From Sphingopyxis sp. Root154 (GTDB lineage Bacteria; Pseudomonadota; Alphaproteobacteria; Sphingomonadales; Sphingomonadaceae), in NCBI RefSeq assembly GCF_001427105.1, contig NZ_LMGI01000003.1, positions 722,618 through 786,617 of the forward strand: DNA of 64,000 nucleotides, given 5' to 3'. Every line of letters begins with the position of its first letter. The first letter of the stretch is position 1. A program made the translations under genes and the position numbers. Positions 56,606-64,000 of the stretch are shown piece after piece. Under the pieces are notes generated by a model. That model saw only the letters and a program-made list of their open reading frames with translations, ran no database searches and had not been told where the DNA came from.

Positions 56606-56629
56606 ATACGAATCATATATGGTTCGTAT
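56606..56629. promoter_or_regulatory. Palindromic operator upstream of the ParD-like gene
   Basis: ATACGAA (56606-56612) and TTCGTAT (56623-56629) flank an AT-rich centre; 22 of 24 positions are symmetric. It is the most AT-rich stretch nearby and lies between the ParD-like/map start and the divergent DUF2520 gene, so one protein could control both. Confidence 0.6.
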
Positions 56630-56713
56630 GCACGTAGGTCAATCGGAAGCGTGACCAGGAGGCCCGCTCGCCATGCGTTGGCGAAACCGCCGCCGACACG
56701 TTACAGCGCTGAC

Positions 56714-57598
56714 ATGGACAATCCCTCATCCCGTCGGTTCGGCATCATCGGCGCGGGCCGCGTCGCGCAGGCGCTCGCCATCGCGTTCTCAGCACATTCA
56801 GCCGCCCCGCCGCTGCTCTGGAGCCGCTCCCCCGGACCGGCGCGCGCTGCCGCGGCGCGGATCGGCTGTGCCGACGTCGCCGCGGGCGCCGGTCACGTTA
56901 TGGCCGCGTGCGACATCATCGCTATCGCGGTGTCGGACGACGCCTTGGCGGAGATTGCCTCTGACATTGGACAGATGCTGCCGACGGACCGCACTCCCTT
57001 CGTCTTCCACGTCAGCGGGCGCAGCGGCGCCGCGATTCTCGAACCGGTCCGCATAGCGGGCGGACTGACGGCTGCGGTGCATCCTGCGATGACCTTTACC
57101 GGACACCCCGAAAGCGAGGCCCGGCGCATGGCCGGGGCACGGTTCGCGATCACCGGCTCGACGCCCGAAGCCACCGGTCAGGCGAAACATATTGTCGACC
57201 TGTTGAACGGCGTCGCCGTCGAAATCGCCGAGGAACGGCGCGCGCTCTATCACGCGGCGTTGTGCCATGCGTCCAACCATCTGGTGACGCTGATCGCCGG
57301 TGCATCGGACGCGCTGGCCGATGCCGGGGTCGACGATCCGGCGGCGCTGCTCGCTCCGCTTGTCCGGGCAGCGCTGGAAAACAGTCTCGATCAGGGTTTT
57401 GCAGGTTTATCGGGACCGTTGCTACGCGGCGATGACCGGACGATAAGCAACCATATCGACGCGCTCGCCGCATATTCGCCAAAGCTTTTGCCCGCCTATC
57501 GCGCAATGGCCCTCGCCACGATGGACGAGCTGAGGCGCACCGGGACGGGCGTTTCCTCCCGCCTCACCGCACTGGACAGCCTGCTCGCTGTTCCCTAA
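56714..57598 (+). CDS. Rossmann-like DUF2520 protein
   Basis: 294 aa from ATG 56714. N-terminal NAD(P)-binding fold (FGIIGAGRVAQALAIAF) with a VSDDALAEIA-type segment, and a C-terminal all-helical DUF2520 domain (ALYHAALCHASNHLVTL). The arrangement resembles F420/NADP oxidoreductases and ketopantoate reductase-like enzymes; no reaction is known. An upstream open frame is unsupported. Divergent from the ParD-like/map pair. Confidence 0.82.
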   Translation: MDNPSSRRFGIIGAGRVAQALAIAFSAHSAAPPLLWSRSPGPARAAAARIGCADVAAGAGHVMAACDIIAIAVSDDALAEIASDIGQMLPTDRTPFVFHVSGRSGAAILEPVRIAGGLTAAVHPAMTFTGHPESEARRMAGARFAITGSTPEATGQAKHIVDLLNGVAVEIAEERRALYHAALCHASNHLVTLIAGASDALADAGVDDPAALLAPLVRAALENSLDQGFAGLSGPLLRGDDRTISNHIDALAAYSPKLLPAYRAMALATMDELRRTGTGVSSRLTALDSLLAVP

Positions 57599-57608
57599 TC
57601 GTTCGCGC

Positions 57609-59921
57609 GTGAACGACACCCCTGCCTCCCTGCCCGACCTGCCCACGCCCGACCCGTCGGACCCGCCCTATCTCCAGGGCCTCAACGGCCCGCAGCGCCA
57701 GGCGGTGTTGACCACCGAAGGCCCGGTCCTGATGCTCGCAGGCGCGGGGACCGGAAAGACCGCCGCGCTGACCGCGCGCCTCGCGCACATCATGGCGACG
57801 CGCCGGGCGTGGCCGTCCGAAATCCTCGCGGTGACCTTCACCAACAAGGCGGCGCGCGAAATGCGCGAGCGCATCGGGCGGATGATCGGCGACGCGGTCG
57901 AAGGCATGCCCTGGCTCGGCACCTTCCACAGCATCGCTGCCAAGATGCTGCGTCGTCACGCCGAGCTTGTCGGGCTGCAGAGCAATTTCACCATCCTCGA
58001 CACCGACGACCAGCTACGCGTTCTCAAGCAGCTGATCCAGGCCGAAGGGCTCGACGAGAAGCGCTGGCCCGCGCGCCAGCTCGCCGGGCTGATCGACAAA
58101 TGGAAGAACCGCGGACTCGTTCCTGCCGATCTCGACGCCGCCGACAAGGAATCCTACGCCGACGGCAAGGGCCAGCATTTCTATGCGCTGTATCAGGCCC
58201 GGCTAAAGACGCTGAACGCCTGCGATTTCGGCGACCTGTTGCTCCACATGCTGGTGATCCTGAAGACCCACCGCGACGTGCTCGCGCAATATCAGGACCG
58301 CTTCAAATATATCCTCGTCGATGAATATCAGGACACCAACGCCAGCCAGTATCTGTGGCTTAGACTGCTTGCGCAGCAACGGAAGAACATCTGCTGTGTC
58401 GGCGACGACGACCAGTCGATCTATTCGTGGCGCGGCGCCGAGGTGGCGAACATCCTGCGCTTCGAAAAGGATTTCCCCGGCGCGACCGTGATCCGCCTCG
58501 AACAAAATTACCGCTCGACGCCGCAGATACTCGCCGCCGCATCGGCGCTGATCGCGCAGAATTCGGGTCGCCTCGGCAAGACGCTGTGGACCGACCTCGA
58601 ACCCGGCGACAAGCTCCGCGTCGTCGGCGTGTGGGACGGGCCCGAGGAGGCACGGCGGATTGGCGAGGAACTGGAGACGCTCCAGCGCCGCCGCGTCTCG
58701 CTCGACCGCGCGGCGATTCTCGTGCGCGCACAGTTCCAGACACGCGAGTTCGAGGACCGCTTTATCGCGATCGGCATGCCGTACCGCATCGTCGGCGGCT
58801 TCCGCTTCTACGAACGCGCCGAAATCCGCGACGCGCTCGCCTATCTCCGTCTCGTCCAGTCGAGCGCCGACGATCTCGCGTTCGAACGGATCATCAACAC
58901 ACCGAAGCGCGGGCTCGGCGACAAGGCGCTCGCACGCATCCACCAGTTCGCACGCCACGAGCGGGCGCCGCTTCTCCATGCCGCGTCGCGTATCACCGAA
59001 ACCGACGAGCTGACACCGCAGGCGCGCCGCCAGCTCGCAAACTTCATCGCCCAGATGCGTAATTGGCAGGCAAAGGCCAACGAGCTGTCACACCCCGAAC
59101 TGACGCAACTGATCCTCGACGAATCGGGTTACACCGCGATGCTTCAGGCCGACCGCAGCGTCGAAGCCGCAGGACGGCTTGAGAACCTCTCCGAACTCGT
59201 CCGCGCGATGGAAGAATATGAATCGCTTGAGGCGTTCCTCGAACATGTAAGCCTCGTCATGGACCGCGACAACAACGACACTACCGAAACGGTTACGATC
59301 ATGACGATCCACGCCGCCAAGGGGCTAGAATTCGACCATGTCTTCCTGGCTGGCTGGGAGGATGGCGTCTTCCCGTCGCAACGGTCGATGGACGAAGGCG
59401 GGACACAAAGCCTCGAAGAAGAGCGCCGCCTCGCCTATGTAGCGATCACGCGGGCACGCGAGCGCGCGAGCATTTATCACGCCGCCAACCGGCGCATCTA
59501 TGGCCAGTGGGTCAGCAGCATCCCCAGCCGCTTCATCGCCGAAATCCCGCCCGAACATGTCGACAGCGAAAACAGCTTCGGCGGCGGCCAGAGCCTGTGG
59601 CGCGCTAACTGGTCGGCGCAGGGCGACCCCTTCGCACATGTCGCCGAACGTCAACCCGCGCGCACGATGACGCGCGGCCCCGCGTGGCAGCGCGCAGTCG
59701 CTTCATCATCGACCGTCACGCGCGCGTCTGCGCCCAGTGAAAAGGGACCCGCCGCCTCGATCGGCGCCAAGGCTCGCTCGGATCTCGCGATCGGGATGCG
59801 CGTCTTCCACGAGAAATTCGGCTATGGCGACATCACCGACATTGACGGCAACAAGCTCGAGGTCGAGTTCGAACACGCGGGCACCAAGAGGGTATTGGAT
59901 AGCTTTATCACGCTCGCCTGA
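57609..59921 (+). CDS. uvrD: UvrD/PcrA-type ATP-dependent DNA helicase
   Basis: 770 aa starting at GTG 57609. Superfamily 1 motifs: Walker A GAGTGKTA, FTNKAAREMRERI (Ia), DEYQDTN (II), GDDDQSIYSWRGA (III), RLEQNYRS (IV), MTIHAAKGLEF (V) and VAITRAR (VI). The C-terminal GMRVFHEKFGYGDITDIDGNKLEV is the UvrD/PcrA Tudor-like RNA polymerase-binding tail. Works in excision and mismatch repair. Ten bases after the DUF2520 gene. Confidence 0.95.
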   Translation: MNDTPASLPDLPTPDPSDPPYLQGLNGPQRQAVLTTEGPVLMLAGAGTGKTAALTARLAHIMATRRAWPSEILAVTFTNKAAREMRERIGRMIGDAVEGMPWLGTFHSIAAKMLRRHAELVGLQSNFTILDTDDQLRVLKQLIQAEGLDEKRWPARQLAGLIDKWKNRGLVPADLDAADKESYADGKGQHFYALYQARLKTLNACDFGDLLLHMLVILKTHRDVLAQYQDRFKYILVDEYQDTNASQYLWLRLLAQQRKNICCVGDDDQSIYSWRGAEVANILRFEKDFPGATVIRLEQNYRSTPQILAAASALIAQNSGRLGKTLWTDLEPGDKLRVVGVWDGPEEARRIGEELETLQRRRVSLDRAAILVRAQFQTREFEDRFIAIGMPYRIVGGFRFYERAEIRDALAYLRLVQSSADDLAFERIINTPKRGLGDKALARIHQFARHERAPLLHAASRITETDELTPQARRQLANFIAQMRNWQAKANELSHPELTQLILDESGYTAMLQADRSVEAAGRLENLSELVRAMEEYESLEAFLEHVSLVMDRDNNDTTETVTIMTIHAAKGLEFDHVFLAGWEDGVFPSQRSMDEGGTQSLEEERRLAYVAITRARERASIYHAANRRIYGQWVSSIPSRFIAEIPPEHVDSENSFGGGQSLWRANWSAQGDPFAHVAERQPARTMTRGPAWQRAVASSSTVTRASAPSEKGPAASIGAKARSDLAIGMRVFHEKFGYGDITDIDGNKLEVEFEHAGTKRVLDSFITLA

Positions 59922-59945
59922 AATCGATTGTCGACTCTTTCAATT

Positions 59946-59962
59946 ATGATATGTCATATCAT
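59946..59962. promoter_or_regulatory. 17-bp perfect palindrome upstream of the DUF4349 gene
   Basis: ATGATATG and CATATCAT around a central T, 33 bases before the ATG of the DUF4349 lipoprotein. AT-rich in a GC-rich setting, so probably a repressor site. No candidate regulator gene is adjacent. Confidence 0.5.
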
Positions 59963-59994
59963 GCGATCATGAGTCGCGTGTTGGGAGAGACTTC

Positions 59995-60936
59995 ATGAAA
60001 ACCAAGCTCTTAGCGGGCGCGATGGCGCTCGCCCTGATCGGCTGTTCGGAAAAAAACTCGGAATCCCGGAGAGAAGCCCCCGCTTACGACATGGCCCCGA
60101 TCGATGCCTCCGAAACGGTGCCGGCCCAGTCCATTCCCGCGCCCGTGGCCGCTCCCCCGGGCGCGATGCGCAGTCCCAATATCGGCGTCTCGGCGGCGCC
60201 CGGCGTCGCGTTCAACTATTCCTACGCCTTCCGTCTCGATGACAATCGCATCGCAAAGGTGCAGGAGGATCATGCCGCCGCATGCGAAGCACTTGGCATC
60301 AACCGCTGCCGCATCGCCGGGATGACGTATCGCCTGGTGCGCGAAAATGAGGTTGAAGCCCAACTCCTCTTCAAGCTCGATCCTGCGATAGCCCGCAAAT
60401 TCGGCCGCGATGCCCTCGCAAGCGTCGAAAAGGCGGAAGGTGTGCTCGCGGCGACGCGGATCAGCGGGGAGGACGTCGGGACACAGATCAGCGACTCGCA
60501 GCGCCGCAGCGCCGACCTCAATGCCGAGATCGCGCGTCTCGAAACGCGGCTGAAACAGGGTGGTCTCGGCGATCGCGAGCGCGCCGAATTGCAGCAGCAG
60601 ATCGCCGGAATGCGCCGCCAACTCGACGGCGAACGCGACACGCGCCGGACCGACGAGGCCATGCTCGCCACGACGCCGATGCAATTCGATTACGTCGGCA
60701 CCGGCGGACTGCCCGGCATCGGCTATGGCAACCCGTTCAGCGACGCGTTGAACATGCTCGTCCACAGCGGCAGCGTGATGCTGTCCTTCATCCTTGTCGT
60801 TGGGGCCGCCGTCCTGCCGTGGGCGCTGTTCTTCGCGCTTCTGCTGATGATCTGGCGGACCCCGCCCATGCTCGTCGCCCGGAAATGGCTCCGCGGCGCA
60901 ACCCGGCCGCCCGAAGCTTCCCTTACGGCAGCCTGA
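59995..60936 (+). CDS. DUF4349 lipoprotein
   Basis: 313 aa. Lipobox LIGC near residues 14-17, Pro-rich linker, DUF4349 domain (YSYAFRLDDNRIAKVQEDHAAAC then YRLVRENEVEAQLLFKLDP and a coiled coil at about 160-215), and a C-terminal membrane helix at about 258-290. The family is found in many bacteria as an envelope lipoprotein without known function. GGGAGAG precedes the ATG. The upstream palindrome suggests tight control. Confidence 0.8.
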   Translation: MKTKLLAGAMALALIGCSEKNSESRREAPAYDMAPIDASETVPAQSIPAPVAAPPGAMRSPNIGVSAAPGVAFNYSYAFRLDDNRIAKVQEDHAAACEALGINRCRIAGMTYRLVRENEVEAQLLFKLDPAIARKFGRDALASVEKAEGVLAATRISGEDVGTQISDSQRRSADLNAEIARLETRLKQGGLGDRERAELQQQIAGMRRQLDGERDTRRTDEAMLATTPMQFDYVGTGGLPGIGYGNPFSDALNMLVHSGSVMLSFILVVGAAVLPWALFFALLLMIWRTPPMLVARKWLRGATRPPEASLTAA

Positions 60937-60976
60937 GGCACGCGGGGCGTCGCTTGCAAAGGTCCGATGCTGCGTT

Positions 60977-62038
60977 ATGGCAAGAGCCATGACGCAGCAG
61001 ACGACATGGCTGGACCGGGCACGCGACGCCCATCGCCGCGGCGATATTGCGGCGGAAACCGCGGCGCTCGACGATGCGATCCGCGCCGACCGCGGGAATA
61101 TCGGCGCGCTGCTTGCCATGGCCGAACTCAAGCGCCGCCTCACCGACGGTCGCGCGGCCGGCAGTTTCTATCGCCTGGCACTCGGCGCCGCAGCACAAGC
61201 CCGGAGCGTCCCCCCTGCCCTTCATCCCGGCCTCCAGCGCGCTGAACAATTCCTCGCCGAAACCGACCGCGCCTTTGCCGAGCACCTGCTCGGCCAATTG
61301 CGCAGCGCAGGGATCAACGCCGGCACAGCAACGCCGCGCGTCGCCGAGGCCCTTCGAATGATGGCGGGCGAACAGCCGCTCTATTTGCAACAGCCCAGCA
61401 TGTTTTACTTTCCCGGCCTCGCGCAGCGGCCCTTTTTCGACCGTGCCGATTTCGATTGGGTTCCCGCAGTCGAAGCCGCGACGGATGCGATCCGTGCCGA
61501 ACTGCTGGCCATGATCGGCAATTCGTCCGATCGCTTCGGCCCGTATGTGACCGCCAGCCCCGACCGACCGCCGCCCAATAATCCGCTGCTCGACAAGCCC
61601 GATTGGGGCGCTGCGTGGCTGTGGAAGGACGGGAAGGTCGCCGACGGGATGGACGGAATCTGCCCCGCCACCCTCGCCGCGCTCGAATTGGCGCCGCAGC
61701 CGGTAATCCCGGGCCGCGCACCGATCGCGCTCTTCTCACGCCTCACGCCCGGCACGCATATCCAGCCGCATCACGGCCTGCTCAACACGCGCCTTATCTG
61801 CCATCTGCCGCTGATCGTTCCCGATGGCTGCGGCATCCGCGTCGGTGCCGAAACGCGAGGGTGGCGCGAGGGCGAGATGCTGATGTTCGACGACAGCTTC
61901 GAACATGAAGCGTGGAACCGCGGCACCAGCGACCGCACGATCCTGCTGTTCGAAATCTGGCGCCCCGACATCGACGCCGACGAACGCGCGCAACTCACAC
62001 GGATTTTCTCGGCGATCAACACTTACGCCGAACAATAA
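60977..62038 (+). CDS. Aspartyl/asparaginyl beta-hydroxylase family protein
   Basis: 353 aa; starts at ATG 60977 or ATG 60989. An N-terminal TPR-like helical part (AELKRRLTDGRAAGSFYRLAL) precedes the double-stranded beta-helix with HIQPHHGLLNTRLICHLPL, the Fe(II)/2-oxoglutarate site (one His here, a second in EHEAWN) and GWREGEMLMFDDSFEHE. Relatives include Asp/Asn hydroxylases and LpxO (lipid A hydroxylase). No transmembrane helix is seen, which is unlike LpxO. Substrate unknown. Confidence 0.82.
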   Translation: MARAMTQQTTWLDRARDAHRRGDIAAETAALDDAIRADRGNIGALLAMAELKRRLTDGRAAGSFYRLALGAAAQARSVPPALHPGLQRAEQFLAETDRAFAEHLLGQLRSAGINAGTATPRVAEALRMMAGEQPLYLQQPSMFYFPGLAQRPFFDRADFDWVPAVEAATDAIRAELLAMIGNSSDRFGPYVTASPDRPPPNNPLLDKPDWGAAWLWKDGKVADGMDGICPATLAALELAPQPVIPGRAPIALFSRLTPGTHIQPHHGLLNTRLICHLPLIVPDGCGIRVGAETRGWREGEMLMFDDSFEHEAWNRGTSDRTILLFEIWRPDIDADERAQLTRIFSAINTYAEQ

Positions 62039-62057
62039 ATCAAGGGACAGGAAGATA

Positions 62058-63221
62058 ATGAGCAACCCGGGAATGGACGCCGAAATTTATGACGCCTTCA
62101 TCGAACAGCTGCAGCGCTACGTCCGCGAGCGCCTGATCCCCGCGGAAGACCAGCTCGAAGAACTCGGCCGCGTCCCTGACGATATCCTAACGGAAATGCG
62201 CGACATGGGCCTGTTCGGGGTCACGATGCCCGAGGAATATGGCGGCGCGGGAATGAACGTCAGCCAATATGTCGGCTTTATCCGCGAGATCGCTTACGCC
62301 TCCCCCGCCTATCGCTCGATCATCTCGATCAACATCGGCATGGTGTGCAAATCGCTCGTTGGCTTCGGCACTGCGCAGCAGAAGGAACATTGGCTGCCCA
62401 AACTCGCGGCCGGCGAAATCGCGGCCTTCGGCCTCACCGAACCCGATAGCGGATCGGACAGCGCCGCGATGAAGACCCGCGCGGTGCGCGACGGCAACGG
62501 CTATGTTCTCAACGGCACCAAGCGCTACATCACCAACGCCCCCTTCGCCGACGTCATCCTCGTCATGGCCCGCACTAATGCCGAGGCGCTGCCGAAGAAC
62601 GCCCATGTCAGCGCCTTCATGGTTCCGCGCGATGCGCCGGGCGTGTCGATCGGCAAGCCCGACGGCAAGATGGGCCAGGCGGGGTCGCAGATCGCCGACG
62701 TCATCCTCGAGGATGTCCATGTTGACGGCGACGCGCTGCTCGGCGGCGAGGAAGGCATCGGCTTCCGTGCGGCAATGCAAAGCCTCGACAACGGCCGCCT
62801 GTCGGTCGCCGCAGCCAGCGTCGGTTATGCAAAGCGCATGCTCGACGCCGGCCTCAAATATGCGATGGAGCGCAAGGCATTTGGCGAGCGGATCGCCAAT
62901 TTCCAGCTGATTCAGGCGATGCTCGCCGACAGCAAGGCCGAAATCTACGCCGCCGAATGCATGCTCGCCGACGCCTGCGCGCGCGCCGACCGTGGCGAAA
63001 AGATACTCGTCGAAGCAGCGGCGACAAAGATGTTCGCCAGCGAAATGTGCGGACGCGTCGCCGACCGCGTCGTCCAGATCCACGGCGGCGCAGGCTATCT
63101 CAAGGAATATCTGGCCGAACGCTTCTATCGCGACTGCCGAATTTATCGCATTTATGAAGGGACGACGCAGATCCAGCAGCTCGTCATCGCGAAGAACATG
63201 ATCCGCGATTTTGCGGGTTGA
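62058..63221 (+). CDS. Acyl-CoA dehydrogenase
   Basis: 387 aa from ATG 62058 (AGGAAG upstream). Typical four-helix/beta/four-helix ACAD with FGLTEPDSGSDSAAM, RYITNAPFADV, IHGGAGYLKEY and the catalytic Glu in RIYEGTTQIQQL. Unlike the pair at the left end, this one keeps the usual catalytic motif. Most similar to short/branched-chain and glutaryl-type ACADs; substrate unknown. Twenty bases after the hydroxylase gene. Confidence 0.9.
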   Translation: MSNPGMDAEIYDAFIEQLQRYVRERLIPAEDQLEELGRVPDDILTEMRDMGLFGVTMPEEYGGAGMNVSQYVGFIREIAYASPAYRSIISINIGMVCKSLVGFGTAQQKEHWLPKLAAGEIAAFGLTEPDSGSDSAAMKTRAVRDGNGYVLNGTKRYITNAPFADVILVMARTNAEALPKNAHVSAFMVPRDAPGVSIGKPDGKMGQAGSQIADVILEDVHVDGDALLGGEEGIGFRAAMQSLDNGRLSVAAASVGYAKRMLDAGLKYAMERKAFGERIANFQLIQAMLADSKAEIYAAECMLADACARADRGEKILVEAAATKMFASEMCGRVADRVVQIHGGAGYLKEYLAERFYRDCRIYRIYEGTTQIQQLVIAKNMIRDFAG

Positions 63222-63238
63222 TGTGTTGGAAGGGTCGC

Positions 63239-63314
63239 TGGTGGAGCCGAGGGGAATCGAACCCCTGACCTCTGCAGTGCGATTGCAGCGCTCTCCCATC
63301 TGAGCTACGGCCCC
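63239..63314 (-). tRNA. tRNA-Ala (anticodon CGC)
   Basis: 76 bases with encoded CCA, read on the minus strand. The acceptor GGGGCCG pairs with CGGCTCC (with one G-T pair), the D arm and T arm (AGGGG-TTCGATT-CCCCT) are regular, and the anticodon loop ATCGCAC gives CGC (codon GCG). A73 discriminator fits Ala. The acceptor lacks a G3-U70 in the second position seen from this strand, but the third pair is G-T. Confidence 0.93.
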
Positions 63315-63411
63315 GCGACGGGCAGGGTCTTAACGACGCTGATTGGCGGTGGCAACGGCTTTTCTGACGATTGCCGCCGTCACCGGAAAAATTGGGAATG
63401 GGGGGATTCCG

Positions 63412-64000
63412 ATGGCCAAGGCATGGCATTTGACCAGTCGTCCGCAGGGGCTGCCGACGATCGATAATTTCGCGTTGCGCGAGGTGCCCGACGCGCCGCT
63501 CCAAAAGGACCAGCTTCGTATCCGCAATCTCTGGCTGTCGGTCGATCCGTACATGCGCGGGCGGATGAACGACGCCAAAAGCTATGCCGCCAGCTTCCAG
63601 ATCGACCAGCCGATGACCGGCGGAGCGATCGGCGAGGTCATCGAAAGCACGATGGAAGGCTTTTCGCCGGGCGACCTGATCCTCCACATGGGCGGTTGGC
63701 GCGACGGCGGCGTCATCGGCCTCGACATGATGCCGAACAAGCTGCCTGCAGACATGCTGGCTGCGGGCCTGACCCCGCAAACCTTTCTGCACAATATGGG
63801 TCTGACCGGCGGAACTGCATGGATCGGCTTGCTCCGTGTCGCGGCGGCCAGGCCTGGAGATACGATATTCGTCTCGGCCGCCGCGGGTGCGGTCGGTTCG
63901 GCGGTCGTGCAGATCGCCAAGGCGCGCGAAATGACGGTGATCGGCTCTGCCGGCGGCCCGGACAAATGCGCTTGGGCCCTCGATCTCGGTGCAGACGCGG
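63412..64000 (+). CDS. NADP-dependent medium-chain oxidoreductase, N-terminal part
   Basis: Starts at ATG 63412 and runs past the end of the window; about 196 residues visible. MDR superfamily with a start like LTSRPQGLPT, RNLWLSVDPYMRGRM and the nucleotide loop VSAAAGAVGSAVVQIAK. Matches the YncB/curcumin reductase and leukotriene B4 12-hydroxydehydrogenase group, which reduces alpha,beta-enones. No catalytic zinc ligands. Function is by family only. Confidence 0.88.
   Translation, partial: MAKAWHLTSRPQGLPTIDNFALREVPDAPLQKDQLRIRNLWLSVDPYMRGRMNDAKSYAASFQIDQPMTGGAIGEVIESTMEGFSPGDLILHMGGWRDGGVIGLDMMPNKLPADMLAAGLTPQTFLHNMGLTGGTAWIGLLRVAAARPGDTIFVSAAAGAVGSAVVQIAKAREMTVIGSAGGPDKCAWALDLGADA

Overview
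The window is a GC-rich chromosomal segment of an alphaproteobacterium, most likely a sphingomonad (Sphingomonadaceae; Sphingopyxis-like is my inference). This rests on the GcrA cell-cycle regulator, the separate F0 ATP synthase operon with a b' subunit, a FecR/TonB-receptor pair with an STN domain, several acyl-CoA dehydrogenases, and many short inverted-repeat elements between genes. There is no prophage, plasmid, transposase or CRISPR array. Coding density is very high: no gene-free stretch exceeds 300 bases, and the longest gaps (about 150-235 bases) hold promoters, hairpins or repeat pairs.

Layout. 1-2.9 kb: end of a FecR anti-sigma regulator and its TonB-dependent receptor. 2.9-5.4 kb: two adjacent acyl-CoA dehydrogenases, probably one heteromeric enzyme. 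5.5-6.4 kb: a protein joining a Phd/YefM antitoxin-like domain to two PAS-like domains. 6.5-8.6 kb: TadE/TadG-type proteins. 8.8-14.3 kb: YghU-type glutathione transferase, class III CoA-transferase, and a secreted beta-propeller/amidohydrolase fusion. 14.4-20.9 kb: tRNA-Ser, Yip1-family protein, HspQ, ABC-2 permease, GcrA, a hotdog thioesterase, an outer-membrane barrel and ParE. 20.9-23.4 kb: an ECF sigma factor coupled to a four-TM protein and a secreted serine hydrolase. 23.4-30.5 kb, leftward: DUF417 protein, LysR regulator, ApaG, MetZ, LeuB, RecO, a thioesterase and UvrC.

30.5-38.7 kb: SDR and GST enzymes, the F0 operon atpI-B-E-b'-b with a possible leader attenuator, and a ydbH-ynbE-ydbL operon matching the E. 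coli inner-to-outer membrane lipid bridge. 38.8-42.9 kb: RadC, Rnk, two tandem secreted paralogues (one with EF-hands), PurB and a LapA-like protein. 42.9-48.8 kb: a chain of overlapping genes pyrF-trpF-trpB-(small membrane protein)-trpA-accD, then folC. 48.8-57.6 kb: AmpG-type permease, a lone response regulator, RluB-type pseudouridine synthase, RsmD, two transporters, RlpA, Map coupled to a ParD-like antitoxin behind a palindromic operator, and a DUF2520 protein. 57.6-64 kb: UvrD/PcrA-type helicase, a DUF4349 lipoprotein, an Asp/Asn hydroxylase, a third acyl-CoA dehydrogenase, tRNA-Ala, and the start of an NADP-dependent oxidoreductase.

Most of this is housekeeping DNA. The least explained items are two antitoxin-like modules without toxins (the Phd-PAS fusion and the ParD-like gene coupled to map), a two-TM protein wedged between trpB and trpA, the sigma/4-TM/serine-hydrolase operon, and the inverted-repeat pairs, one of which supplies the ribosome binding site of folC.
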